Positions 10,521 through 20,635 are shown, counted from the first letter of the stretch. The stretch: DNA of 64,000 bases from Romanomermis culicivorax (GCA_963922205.1 CAWUHX010000014.1:1870889-1934888), one strand, 5' to 3'. Numbers and translations: made by a program. The notes: generated from the letters alone by a model not told the origin.

Positions 10521-11379
10521 TTATAAATCAAGTAATAATAAAAAAATTATAAAAAAATTAAATAGAAAAAATTGAAATAAAAAAAATTAAAATAAAAAAT
10601 GAATAAAAATAACAAAAAAAAGAAAAAAGAAATAAAAAACATCATGAAATCACTCATTTTTGGATAACAGATGTGTTGAAGTTTTCCAGAATGAAAACTG
10701 AGATTTCAGAGAAAAATTTTCAATGAATACAAATTCTGACATTTAATAAGAAAAATGAAAAGTATCAATTGAGTTCGAACGTTTCTGTACTAAAATCAGA
10801 ATGTATATGCAGCAGTTTGATCAACATCCGGATGAACTCAAGTTACAAACTGAAAAAATTGAACTTTTCTACTTCACAACGGGTCGAAATGAGATACAAT
10901 ATTATTATTATTCTGACAAATTTCAGGAAAAGCTTCAAAGAAAAAAATTAGCCTGCCTAAAATTTGATTAAAATTGGTCGTTGTGAGCTGCTTTAGGATT
11001 TTATACTTTTTCCAAAAAAGCTGTTTTGAAAGTTCCAGGAAAAGAATTTGTAGCACTAATCAAAACGGACCTAATGTGGAGTTTTTTAAACGAAACCGAA
11101 ATTTCAACTCATAAATCTTTGTAAAATAGAAATTTCTAAATTTTACACAATTGCGTTATTTCAAGGTCAAATATTAAAATGTTTCATTTAAATCCAATAT
11201 TAATTTGTGTTGCAATGTATTTTTAATCAACTCCTCGCCTATTTTTATTCTCCTGTGCGTGTGTGCCATGTGAACGTTCCCCTGTGCATAAACTTGTGCT
11301 TTTGTCTGGGGCCGGTTTCTCGAAGCAAAGAATGCAAAGAACCAATCAAATTCGAGCCTTACGTGAAAAATATAAACTT

Positions 11380-11672
11380 CCTGTCAATATAACCCTGCTA
11401 ATAGCAGGGTAAAATCGCAGGTTATTTTCATGTCTTTTTCACCAACTTTTTACCCAACTTTTACCTTACCTACCTTCTGTAATCTTGATATGGGTAAAAT
11501 CATGGGTTATTTTTTTCTACCGACGATTTTACCCGTCTTTAACCCACGATTCTACCCAGTTTTTACCCAGCCTTAACCTACGATTCTACCCGAGATTTTA
11601 CTCGACTTTTATTTACCTACGATTTTACTCTTACTATTACCCGCGTTTACCCACTTTCTGTAATTTGGGCCT
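11380..11672. repeat. Degenerate TTTTACCC-type tandem repeat with terminal palindrome
   Basis: It begins with a near-perfect palindrome (accctgctaatagcagggt) and continues with repeated 'cgatt(t/c)tacccg/a' and 'tttttaccca' motifs spaced roughly 15-20 bp. It resembles the subterminal repeats of a MITE, but only one end could be located. The open frame read through it is repeat-derived. Confidence 0.5.
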
Positions 11673-11674
11673 AA

Positions 11675-13084
11675 AGGCCGATGTATAGTCGTCCCCATCC
11701 TTAAAAAATGGCCTTTCCTGAGTCAGGAAAGCTCGTTCCCTAAATTTTCGATCCTGACGCAATCTGTAATCCTGAAATCAGGATCGGGATAGCGTTCCCG
11801 ACCTGATAAGGAAAGGTATTCCCGATGTCTTCCTGATCGGGAAAGGATCAGCTTTCCCGACGTCGGGAACAAAGTACAAGCCTTCCGTACTTTTTAAGGA
11901 TCGGGAAAGCTACACGCTACAGTAAATACTCATCAAATGGGAAACGGCTTTAGCCTGCGCATAATCCTAGTTACATTTTCCGGTAATTGGAATGTAAAAT
12001 AGAGTGAAATTAGCAAAAACTAAGAATTCGCTACCAGGTAAGATAGAGTAGTCAGCTAAGAAATAGATTTTTCAAGTTTTTTGGTGAAATATGCGCGCAA
12101 GTGCAATACTTTGCAACTACAGCGCGTTCTAATACTCTGGTCATGTTTGTTTACAACAAAACGGCAGATTTGCAGCTTTTGTTGATTGGTCAAACTTTAT
12201 TAATTAAAAAAAATTTGAAATGAAAATATTTAAAATTTAAAATTTAAAAATTTGAAATTAAAAAATTTAAAATTAAAATATTTAAAAATTGAAAAATTTA
12301 AAATTAAAAAATTTAAGATTACGAAATTTAAAATTAAAAAATTTAAAATTAAAAAATTTAAGATTAAAAAATTTAAGATTAAAAAATTTGAAATTAAAAA
12401 ATTTAAGATTGAAGAATTTAAAATTAAAAAATTTAAAATTAAAAAATTTTAAATTAAAAAATTTAAGATTAAAAAATTTAAAATTGAAAAATTTAAAATT
12501 AAAAATTTTAAAATTTAAAAATTTAAAATTTAAAAATTTAAAGTTTAAAAATTTAAAACCAAAAAATTTTAAAATTTCAAATAAAGATATCTTAAAATTT
12601 CAAATAAAGAAATTAAAAAAAAATACAAAATTCAAAACTAAAAATGTTAAACTTTCAAATAAACAAATTTTAAAAAAAATATAAAATTCAAAACTAAAAA
12701 TTTAAAAATTTTAAATAAAAAAATTTAAAATTTTAAATTTAAAAAATTAATTAAGGGGGAATTAAAATATGACAAATAAACAAAAAACACTGAAACAAAA
12801 TAATGTAAACGCATGTGCAACGTGAACGAAAACAAAAAAATAATCAGAATAATGAACAAGATCAATAAAATGTATAAAACCTACTGTCTGGAGTCGTCTT
12901 TATTTATACAACTTACGCATCTCAATATATAATCTTACTGTAAAATATTTCTCAGGTAGTCGTCCCGATCCTTAAATTTAGCGACGCTAAGGACGACTTT
13001 ACCTGGTCCTATCTTTTCCTGATCCTGATCGGGTCAGGAACTCAGGATTAAGGATCAGGATTACGGATTACTATACATCGGCCT
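11675..13084. mobile_element. Non-autonomous DNA transposon, 1.41 kb, TIR AGGCCGATGTATAGT
   Basis: The termini are inverted copies: AGGCCGATGTATAGT at 11,675 and its complement ending at 13,084. They are flanked by TAA at 11,672-11,674 and 13,085-13,087, a 3-bp target duplication. PIF/Harbinger elements use TWA-type 3-bp targets, so that superfamily is a reasonable guess, not proven. Next to the termini are many short subterminal motifs (tcagga, ggatcggga, tcctgatc). The centre holds a 15-bp A/T minisatellite. No transposase frame is present. A diverged second copy lies inverted at 53,475-54,723, which supports its status as a mobile unit. Confidence 0.8.
12215..12745. repeat. 15-bp minisatellite inside the DNA transposon
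   Basis: A degenerate unit of the form aaaaaatttaaaatt with a 15-bp period makes pentapeptide frames (KFKIK, LKLKN) in two reading frames. These frames are artefacts of the period. The inverted transposon copy at 53.5-54.7 kb carries the complementary A/T array at about 53,750-54,130, so the array belongs to the element. Confidence 0.85.
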
Positions 13085-13560
13085 TAAGTGCTCCAAATAT
13101 CCACAAAATCTAGGACGAAAATCATTATGTTGTAAACCAACGATTTCATTCACAAAAGCGTTATTTGCACGCATAAGATTTTCATCCACTTGTACATAGC
13201 GAAAAATTTGTTGCCTCAGTAGGGCTCCCCTCATCAGCTGTCGAATTTGCATCTAAAATGAAACTACGTTTAGGCAATTTATTGACTGATAAAAACAATA
13301 TGAGGGCTGTCTCGAGTACTCGAACTCGAAAATCTCGAAATTTCAAACTCGAACTTGACATATCTAAAACTCTCTGATCGAAACAGCCCTAGTATATATT
13401 ATGATTTTCTAGATTAAATTCTTTACTGGTTATGCACATACTTGACTTAAATGACTGGTTGGCTGAAACCAATTTAAAAATGAATTGAAGGCATGGTGTG
13501 GGTGGCCGAAATCATGGTTTATTTTGTTACGCTACTCTTCCTTATGGTTTGTTGTTGCAG

Positions 13561-13619
13561 GGCCTGGATGTCCAACCAATTGTTTGTTAACAATCCAAAT
13601 GTTGTCAAAATGGTTCCAG
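13561..13619 (+). CDS. Possible internal exon, unknown gene
   Basis: A 59-nt open block lies between a good acceptor (gtttgttgttgcag) and a donor (CCAG|GTAGGC). One frame reads AWMSNQLFVNNPNVVKMVP. No partner exon was found nearby, and the DNA transposon and MITE on either side may have disrupted the gene. Weakly supported. Confidence 0.25.
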
Positions 13620-13797
13620 GTAGGCACATCGAACTTTCCATGGAGCCATGTATGCTAAAAAAGATATTTTTCTTGTTGGGGTTGGCAAAACAATCATTTC
13701 TTTGAGTGATATTTCAACTACCAGATACCTCAAAGTATGTCACAAAATTGGACAAATTTTTGTGAATGATCTGATCTTCATATGCCGGGGGATTATA

Positions 13798-14399
13798 CAG
13801 GGTGAGCCAAAAAAAGGCGACCAGTGCTGACTTCTATAACTTTTGAACAGATAAAGCTTTTTCAATGCGGATTTCTGCATTAGAATTCCCTTACGCACAA
13901 AAATACTTCAAAAGTCACCCAGATTTATAAGTTACACGTAATTTAAAGTCATTAACTTCTTCTTTCAACATGCGGCAAAATTTCGCCAAAATCAAGGGCT
14001 TTTGTTTTGAAATTGGAAAAAAACCAAATCAAAACAAAATCAATTCTGTCATTGACCAGATCAAAAAAACGATTGAAATTATTGGTGCTAAAGAATTTAG
14101 GACACAATAAAACGGGTTTCTTGTAGTTTCCAGCTGTTTTATGGTTCTCATGATTGGATTTAGTGCACTTTTCTGATGTAAAAAATGAATTTTCGTCTAT
14201 TTTTCAAAATTTATTTGCAAAAAACCGATATTTAGTATTTTTGTATCGAGTCAGTCAATATACGAGCAATATGGCTGAAACTTTGCAGTTCTCATGCCAG
14301 ATGTTTTATCTATCGACGGCAGGGAACCAGATCAAAAAAGCTTCACCCTTTTGAAAGCTATGAAAGTCAGTGCCGGTCGCCTTTTTTTGGCTCACCCTG
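13798..14399. mobile_element. MITE with TA target duplication and about 38-bp TIRs
   Basis: The left end cagggtgagccaaaaaaagg and the right end, its reverse complement, continue for about 38 bp (...ggcgaccagtgctgactt / aagtcagtgccggtcgcc) with one mismatch region. TA flanks both ends (13,796-97 and 14,400-01). CAGGGTG termini with TA targets are typical of Tc1/mariner-related elements. At 602 bp it has no transposase; the 66-codon frame inside is not supported. Confidence 0.85.
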
Positions 14400-14601
14400 T
14401 ATATCCATTGCAACCAGGCATTTTGTGCCACTTTCAGGCCATTTGACTGGAGCTTAGGCATCAGACATTGGTCAAGGTGAAATAAACATCCCTAGTTATG
14501 TTGGCCGGAAGATGACAATAAGCCTGCATTGCTGCTGATTCGAAATCCATGAGAATTGTGTGAAGAGTGCCAATATCATTGAAACGAATGGGTAAATTGT
14601 T

Positions 14602-15381
14602 TGTCCTATAAGCGATCGTATGCCCTCGGCTACCTAGCTGCGGTTCTTGGGAGATCCAATTCTGGTACGGCCCCTGACGCTAACCCTGTGCTAGATACAG
14701 TCCTACTGCAGGTCACAGAGACTTGATGAACAACAATATTTATTTTGGAAATGACAAAAGTGTGAATACAACTGTGGGCAAGTGATAAACGGAATACTAA
14801 GTGCCAAAACGCGAACACAACACTGATTTCCTCCCTAAGTCGCTGACCCTTCTTTCTGTCCCTGTACACAGAGTCCCAGGGACCTTCGGGTGTCCTAATC
14901 CACGACCTAAGCTGAAAACCTGACAAAAATCTCTACCTAAGTGCTGAACCACCACTCACTATTCTCTTCGATCAAAATTGGAAACGTCGGAGTACTTTTC
15001 AGGTCGCGGGGGATCCTCTAGACGAGTCCGCGACGCGAAATCGACACACGCAATAATATGAACAATAAATGCGTCCGCTAGCCTTCCACAGTCGCCACGG
15101 GTCTTCTTCGAAGACGCAAAAGAGAGGCGACCAGCTCACAATAAGACGTAATAATAATAATGAAACAAACTGCAACGCGTCTAACATCAACTTGCCAGAT
15201 GCATGCAAAACATTCACGTCACCATTTATGTATTTTTGAACCAAAAAAGTATATGACACAAACCGTTTTACCGGTTTGTTTACCCAAGAATAAATGAAAT
15301 CACTTTAACAACAAAGGAACTTTAGGAAATGAAAATGAGGTAGTTAGAGGACCAAAGGTCAGAGGAATTGACCCTCTGACA
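14602..15381 (-). repeat. 3' LTR of Element 1
   Basis: It is 780 bp and bounded by TG...CA with inverted ends TGTC/GACA. Compared by eye with the other LTR it shows about six substitutions, including c/g at 14,606 and a few transitions. In sense orientation its first bases form a hairpin (gtcagagg...cctctgac); a second hairpin has arms acaaaccg and cggtttgt at 15,258-15,279. Frames inside the LTR appear identically in the other LTR and are not genes. Confidence 0.95.
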
Positions 15382-15393
15382 TCCCTCACCCCC
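15382..15393 (-). other. Polypurine tract of Element 1
   Basis: On the element's sense strand the bases directly before the 3' LTR read GGGGGTGAGGGA, a purine-rich run abutting TGTC. This is the expected primer site for plus-strand synthesis in LTR retrotransposons. Confidence 0.7.
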
Positions 15394-16567
15394 AAAGGCA
15401 AGACTTTTCCCGCCAGCGAAGGGAAAAGTCAGGAGGTCCCCCAAGGGCCCCAGACCCTCGACGCCGACGATCGACGCCTCCAACTGTTCCAACAAACGAC
15501 GCTACGCGCCGTTGACACAATTGTAAACAACAAATAAAATGTCCGTATCGAACGGTATCGCTACACTATGGGGCCGATGGCGCCGGGTGCTACCCCCGAC
15601 GCAAAAATGTTCATGAATAAAAATGCCCCGTGGGCCGGTTGTCCCCGAATAATAAAACAAAGAATAAAATGTTCGAACGAATAGCGTTCGTGGCGTTCGA
15701 GCCCAGTTTGACCAAAATAAAAAATAAAATCGTTTGACCGGCGGCGACCCCCGTAGTGCCCGGGTTAAGTTGTGGGCCGCTCCCCACTGCCGTTGATGTG
15801 TATGTTATCGGCGGCTCCTCCTTCATCGATTTTGGCGTTCGTCTCCGTCCTCTCCGGAGGGGGGGTTATTGACTGTGGAGAGCCCGCAAGACTTTCGCAC
15901 TTTCCGCCGCCGTTGTTCCTCTGGCCCCTTGGCCGGACACTGGCCCCCCCCCAACGCCTTTGGTATTATCTGCCCCCAGGGAGAAAGGATGCCCGAAAAC
16001 CAAATCCTCTGGCCCTTTGGCTGTCTAGATTTTGAATCAAAAATATTTATGGTATTTGTTGTTAAAGTGATTTTGCCTTATTAGAAGGTAAACTTAAACC
16101 AGTAACACGGTCTGTGCCACAAAAAAAAAAAGAATTTGAAGTGAAAATATGTTTTGGAAAAAAGGTAAAGAAAAATGTAAAAATGGTTGCGTGAAAGCTG
16201 CCTACACACTGCACGATGCTAGTTGGCAACTGCTTTGGAAGGAAAAGAATGGCCAAAATTTACGCAGACGAGATTTGGATTATCATTTACAAATTCACCG
16301 AAAATGAGGTACAAAATATGCTTGTGCAGGTTCGAATAAAATAAAACACAGACGAAAAGAAAAAATAAACGAAACAACCTACTGAGATTAGTACAAGAGG
16401 CAATTTTAAGGCAATTTTTAAAGTGGCACAACCGGTTTTTCATTTTGTAATGCTAAGGCTCGGGAAAAAAAAATAAGTGACCTATGCAATATCCGAAAAA
16501 TTTACAACGTGAAATGATTATGTTTATAGTGACCTCACAAAGAGCGGGGTCATTGTTAACAAATAAT
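15394..16567 (-). other. GC-rich 3' untranslated region of Element 1
   Basis: There is no supported gene between the third gene and the 3' LTR. The segment is markedly richer in C/G than the host sequence. It contains several 'aataaaatg/c' motifs each followed by CG-rich palindromic blocks (for example gttcgaacgaatagcgttcg near 15,670). The frames seen here on both strands lack domains. Confidence 0.6.
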
Positions 16568-17089
16568 TTACTTTTGTCGATGACCGCTGTGGTCCCGCCC
16601 CGGCTGACCGATACCTTGATCCCTCTTCAGCGGCGATATATATTCGGGGTTTCCTGTCGGCGGCTGTCCTTGCGGCGGTTGCATTCCCGTCGACGTCCCC
16701 GGAATTTCCATCCTTTCTTCGCCTTGTATGTTACGTATCCGCGGAATTACTGTCGGCGGCGGCATTTGTAGTCCGGGCGGAACCAGGAATTGGTGATAAT
16801 ATTGCTGTTGCCCGGGCTGGAATTGTAAGACTGGAAATTGCGATACTTGAAATTGCTGTGGCGGAGGTATCATTGTGTTGGGCAATACTTGACCTGAAAA
16901 GAGAGGGCGATTCATACAGTCAACTCCTACCATGGGCAATCCCAGATAATTCGGTGGCATATACGGTAATTGCTGATGTTGTGCTATCATCATTGCATTC
17001 GGGTCAGCCATCGATACTCCCTGTTGACTTGCTTCATTGGCCCTAGGCCTATCCAGTGAAGCCGTTCGACTGGAATAGGACACGTCCAA
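16568..17089 (-). CDS. Element 1 third gene, segment 4: Pro/Gln-rich tail
   Basis: These are 173 codons in exactly the same frame as the three upstream segments, separated from segment 3 by a TGA at 17,141-17,143 with open reading between. Composition is rich in Pro, Gln, Tyr and Met (QQLPYMPPNYLGLP, PPPQQFQVSQFPVLQFQPGQ) and looks disordered. No domain, signal peptide or membrane segment. There is no ATG near the start (the first codon after the stop is Lys), so this is more likely the C-terminal part of a longer protein than a separate gene. Whether it is made depends on readthrough or on stop-free copies of the element. Confidence 0.45.
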   Translation of the reverse strand: MDVSYSSRTASLDRPRANEASQQGVSMADPNAMMIAQHQQLPYMPPNYLGLPMVGVDCMNRPLFSGQVLPNTMIPPPQQFQVSQFPVLQFQPGQQQYYHQFLVPPGLQMPPPTVIPRIRNIQGEERMEIPGTSTGMQPPQGQPPTGNPEYISPLKRDQGIGQPGRDHSGHRQK

Positions 17090-17140
17090 TCGATCATCGT
17101 GTTGATAGTATCCCGGTGTCCTTTTTCGGCTTCGAGGTTT

Positions 17141-18121
17141 TCAGCTCCCTTTCCTTTCTTCCATGTCTCTTTTCTCTTTCTCCTTCCGCTCAAATTTTTC
17201 TTCGTATTCTTCGATTTCTTTACGCCAGCTCTCTTCCTCATTTTCTCTTCGTCTTTTCTCTCTCGACATCGATTTTTCATGTCGACTTTCGTCCCGATGC
17301 TGACTTTCATATCTCCTTTTCCTTTCCTTTTCTGGCGTCGCCGATTTCCCTCTTTTCTGCTTATCATTGTCTTTCCTCGTCCAATGTTTGGATACCTTAC
17401 CTGCCGCAGGCCTGCTGTAGGGGTGCTTGACTCGGTACCCAATTTTCTTCTTTAATCTTTTCTCGACTTCCACTAGATCATGAGCCTTCTTTTTATCGAT
17501 AACTTCCCAAAAGCGTATTCGCGGGTCCGTATTATCAGTTTCCTTCTTCCAAACTTGGATATTCGTATAATTTGGTTCCGGGTCTCTTTTATCCTGCAGA
17601 ACGGCTTTAGCAATTGTATACGCTAACCCTGACGCCTTGGACTGGCAAGAGGCGTATAACGTATGAAAATTACTAGCTGCTCCTTCTTGCCTGGCATTGA
17701 ATTCGTGGCGCAGTTTCATGGCACCGTAAGCATGAGCCTGGTAATGGAATCCAGCGAAATTCTGTGGAATCCTGCCCAACCACGACAGTTTCATAAATAG
17801 ACAGGCGCAAGCCCACACTGGGGCTTCATAGGCTTTCTCCGGGGCCCGAGTTGTGGCCCATTCTGTCAATTGATTCTCGAATATGTTCCACAATTTTTCT
17901 GGTAAATTGGCCTGCAATACGTGAAATTGCAGTTCATAGTAATGTATTGTTTCGATTTCGACTCCCGCTTCGTCGTAAATACGATTTATCAGGTCCGTGG
18001 TCATAAGAGCTACTTCTTCATCCAAAGCGGGATCCATATGTGCGAGATACTTCTGAACGCACAGATTTGACAAAGACACTCTACCATATTGAAAATCGAT
18101 GACGTACTTTCCCTCTTTCAA
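17141..18121 (-). CDS. Element 1 third gene, segment 3: helical region plus basic, charged coiled-coil tail
   Basis: There are 326 codons in the same frame as segments 1 and 2, preceded by two adjacent TGA codons (18,158-18,163). The first 200 residues are mixed and probably folded (aromatic- and Trp-rich, e.g. APVWACACLFMKLSWLGRI). The last 120 residues are strongly charged Lys/Arg/Glu/Ser with a likely coiled coil (EEESWRKEIEEYEEKFERKE) and RS-like patches, suggesting RNA or protein binding (inference). No env features (signal peptide, furin site, fusion peptide, transmembrane anchor) are seen. I recognise no family. No suitable ATG at the beginning; the open stretch begins GLGKRGQ after the stops. 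Confidence 0.5.
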   Translation of the reverse strand: MKEGKYVIDFQYGRVSLSNLCVQKYLAHMDPALDEEVALMTTDLINRIYDEAGVEIETIHYYELQFHVLQANLPEKLWNIFENQLTEWATTRAPEKAYEAPVWACACLFMKLSWLGRIPQNFAGFHYQAHAYGAMKLRHEFNARQEGAASNFHTLYASCQSKASGLAYTIAKAVLQDKRDPEPNYTNIQVWKKETDNTDPRIRFWEVIDKKKAHDLVEVEKRLKKKIGYRVKHPYSRPAAGKVSKHWTRKDNDKQKRGKSATPEKERKRRYESQHRDESRHEKSMSREKRRRENEEESWRKEIEEYEEKFERKEKEKRDMEERKGS

Positions 18122-18160
18122 AGCTTTCTTTAAGAGTTGCCCACGTTTCCCGAGGCCTCA

Positions 18161-18808
18161 TCAGTACTTGATTTTGTCATTCGGGTTTCCAGGCGGTTGA
18201 TGGAATTTTCCGCTTTTTACTTGGTCCAATTCAGCTTTGTTCTCTTCTTTCGATATTCGATTTTCTTTTTCCTGTCTTTTATTGTACATCACTCTCGCAA
18301 ACTTTCCAGGGTTGGTTATATTTTCTACACTCTGCCCACCAGCCTTGGCATAAACCGGCGGTGCGGGCAAAACGTTAGTTTCGGGAACTTCATCCTCACT
18401 TCCGATTTCGGAAACGACTTCCACATATGGCTCTTCGCTTGTCTCTTCTTCCTCGGCGTTGACAGTTTCCAATTGCTTTGCCAGCTCAATCGCGGCTTTC
18501 CCATACTTCTCCTTTTCTAACGTTTCTATTTTTTCTTGCATCTCCTTTATCTGCTCTGTCAATTTTTCCACATCGGGTTGTATTTCGCGTTCGGGCTCGA
18601 CTATTTCCATCAATTTCTCTTCTTCTACGACATTTTTGCTATCGTCAATGGGTGCATTGGCCATGGGGGAATCCGCGATGATCACTTCCACAGGCTTTTC
18701 CTGTTCCATTTCAATACCTGAAACATTCAAATTCTCGATTTTAGAGGGTACATTTTCTGTCTGCTCCTTCGAAGTTTCTTCTGTAGGACCCTGGCTAGCC
18801 GGGACCAC
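18161..18808 (-). CDS. Element 1 third gene, segment 2: acidic coiled coil
   Basis: This segment follows a single TAA (18,818-18,820) that ends segment 1 and continues in the same frame for about 215 codons to a TGA. It is highly acidic with a predicted coiled coil (KLTEQIKEMQEKIETLEKEK, residues about 80-115), followed by Glu-rich linkers and a Pro-rich patch. No enzymatic motif is seen. With no ATG at its start, it is best explained as the middle of a long third-gene product interrupted by a stop in this copy, or as a readthrough extension. Its acidic character contrasts with the basic segment 3, so the two could interact (inference only). Confidence 0.5.
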   Translation of the reverse strand: MVPASQGPTEETSKEQTENVPSKIENLNVSGIEMEQEKPVEVIIADSPMANAPIDDSKNVVEEEKLMEIVEPEREIQPDVEKLTEQIKEMQEKIETLEKEKYGKAAIELAKQLETVNAEEEETSEEPYVEVVSEIGSEDEVPETNVLPAPPVYAKAGGQSVENITNPGKFARVMYNKRQEKENRISKEENKAELDQVKSGKFHQPPGNPNDKIKY

Positions 18809-18817
18809 AACTTCTAC

Positions 18818-20635
18818 TTAGGGAAACAGATCCGAATCGTCCCACTTAGTTACAGACTTGAAAGTTGCAGAAGTGCTGGGGACCCATAGGTCCTTAGCCT
18901 CGAATATAGACGCGGAAACATTCCAATAAATGAGATTTTTGGTAGCCGCGTGAACATGCAAAAAATGAAACACATTATAAAAGTTATGATTCAAAAAATA
19001 AATAGAGTTTTCGCATAGATCCGTTTCTATTTCTTCTTCGGGTTCTTTCAAGGAACACGGTATCCATTTTATAGGTAGTACACAGAAAATATTTTGGACC
19101 GACTTCTGCGTGCGTACCTTCGGATATCGTTCCATCATTTGTTCTGTTTGTTCGGTCATTTTGTTATTCAAAAGATCTTGGCCCATCCATTTCATAAATT
19201 CGATTCGCTCTTGTTCGTTTCTCCATACGGTGGACCACATACCCGAAGTAAACCCAGGGACCCAAGATCTCCATTCTTGCGCCGAATGAGGCCACAAGAA
19301 ATAGATGAGAGGATTTATATTCTTCTCGTACAACTCCTTGACCACAGGGACAATCGATCGATTGATCTTTTTATGGTAATAGTCCTTGAGCGACGATACC
19401 TGTTCCCGCACATTATTCGTAAAATGAATCACTTTACTAGGCCACCTTCCTTGTTTCATTTCCATTTCTCGTGGCTCTATTGGTCGTCCGAACTGCCGCG
19501 CAGCTAGTATATCTTCTAGATCCCAATCGTTGGTGGGCCCTCCTTCTGATTCTTCCGCATCTTTTCTTTTCCGTGATGCTTTTACCTTTCTTTCTACCCA
19601 CGGGTACCAACCGCGGGGTACTGGTTGTGGGTCTTTTTCGCTATTCGAGAAATGCGGAGGACAATAGAAACTTCCCGACGCTTGCTCTTCCGATAATTTA
19701 TACGTTGCGATTGCTTCCCCGTGCATCATGAAATATAACGCATTGATATTGCCCGTCATCTCTTCTACTCCGTACGCGCCTTTCCACTGCGGGTCCGTAT
19801 ATTTGTCTTCGAATGTTTCTCGAAACCTTCGGGCTAAATCGGCCACCAACTCTGGCTCCATCGTATGGTGAGGATATAATTTGAAACAATTTTGCACATC
19901 AGTAGCGAACCCGTATCGTAACAACGCCAAGAAACATAGAAGGGACCCGCCCGCATCGAGCGTCGCGTATCGTAAAACTTCTATGTTTAATTTGTCCGCT
20001 TCCATTAACTGCCGAAATTCTAGAGAGCTCAATTGGCCCCACGAAATCTTAAAAGCATCAGCCCACAAAAACAAAATTTCCGTCATAAAGGCCTTTAAGT
20101 TCAGGGCTTCCGGACTAATTCCTACCATCCTTGTCTTTGCTTTATCTTTCATCTCGGCTAACACCATTTCTAGATCATAAACGCAGCAAGACAAGATGTA
20201 ATCGATATTGTCACGCTTTTTTCGGGCTAATTCTTTTTCTTGATCTAAATACCCGAATCTAGTCAAGACTAGCGTGATGTCTTCTCGAATGTGAAAACCG
20301 ACGATGATATTCTCTTCGCGAAAAATTGTGTTATATACCTTGTGAAAATGTTCTCTGTCCCAAAACTTTAGATCTATTATAAAGTTTTTCCCACATATGG
20401 TCGAAATTGTCAAGAGCCGCGAGGCGTCGCTGGGTTTTGAACACGCCGTTTTGGGTTTCCTCCCACTTTCGGTACCTAGCGCGATGACTACTCGTCCTCT
20501 GAATTTTGACTGATTTATCGCCTTAATAAACGCTTTCATGTTCTCGGGTGCAAGAAATAACGGTTCCTCGATGGCCGCATAAGGCACACCGAACAACGAC
20601 GTAAAATAATTAAAAATATCTGTTGAGCGTACCAA
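18818..20635 (-). CDS. Element 1 third gene, segment 1: DEDDy 3'-5' exonuclease-like protein (RNase D/WRN/EXD fold)
   Basis: The open frame runs from 20,653 to a TAA at 18,818. The first ATG is at 20,539, which keeps the whole domain. In numbering from 20,635, exo I is VVIALGTESG (residues 49-58; Glu56 kept but the usual Asp is Gly54), exo II is VGFHIRED (Asp119) and exo III is YATLD (Tyr223, Asp227). Between them lie the expected 'fiiDL' strand and a W..qLs helix (ISWGQLSS) typical of the family. This order and spacing match DEDDy exonucleases, which remove nucleotides from 3' ends using two metal ions held by the four acidic residues. Residues 240-605 are unrecognised and rich in Trp, Lys and Glu. 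The gene occupies the env position downstream of pol. The missing exo I Asp suggests reduced or lost catalysis in this copy. Residues 48-240 are a confident family match; the role is unknown. Confidence 0.75.
   Translation of the reverse strand: MVRSTDIFNYFTSLFGVPYAAIEEPLFLAPENMKAFIKAINQSKFRGRVVIALGTESGRKPKTACSKPSDASRLLTISTICGKNFIIDLKFWDREHFHKVYNTIFREENIIVGFHIREDITLVLTRFGYLDQEKELARKKRDNIDYILSCCVYDLEMVLAEMKDKAKTRMVGISPEALNLKAFMTEILFLWADAFKISWGQLSSLEFRQLMEADKLNIEVLRYATLDAGGSLLCFLALLRYGFATDVQNCFKLYPHHTMEPELVADLARRFRETFEDKYTDPQWKGAYGVEEMTGNINALYFMMHGEAIATYKLSEEQASGSFYCPPHFSNSEKDPQPVPRGWYPWVERKVKASRKRKDAEESEGGPTNDWDLEDILAARQFGRPIEPREMEMKQGRWPSKVIHFTNNVREQVSSLKDYYHKKINRSIVPVVKELYEKNINPLIYFLWPHSAQEWRSWVPGFTSGMWSTVWRNEQERIEFMKWMGQDLLNNKMTEQTEQMMERYPKVRTQKSVQNIFCVLPIKWIPCSLKEPEEEIETDLCENSIYFLNHNFYNVFHFLHVHAATKNLIYWNVSASIFEAKDLWVPSTSATFKSVTKWDDSDLFP

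Noticed and set aside
12252-12684. Lys-rich repeat proteins (KFKIK, LKLKN)
   Set aside because: They are translations of a 15-bp A/T minisatellite, open in two frames because the period is a multiple of three.
14630-15259. Two open frames of 86-98 codons, repeated nearly identically at 27,444-28,073
   Set aside because: They lie entirely inside the two LTRs and have no domain; their repetition comes from LTR identity.
16990-17442. A basic 150-codon minus-strand frame and several plus-strand frames over 17.0-18.8 kb
   Set aside because: They are other-frame readings of the charged segments of the Element 1 third gene.
16568-20635. The third gene of Element 1 as a retroviral-type envelope
   Set aside because: No signal peptide, cleavage site, fusion peptide or membrane anchor is visible, and the first domain is an exonuclease fold.
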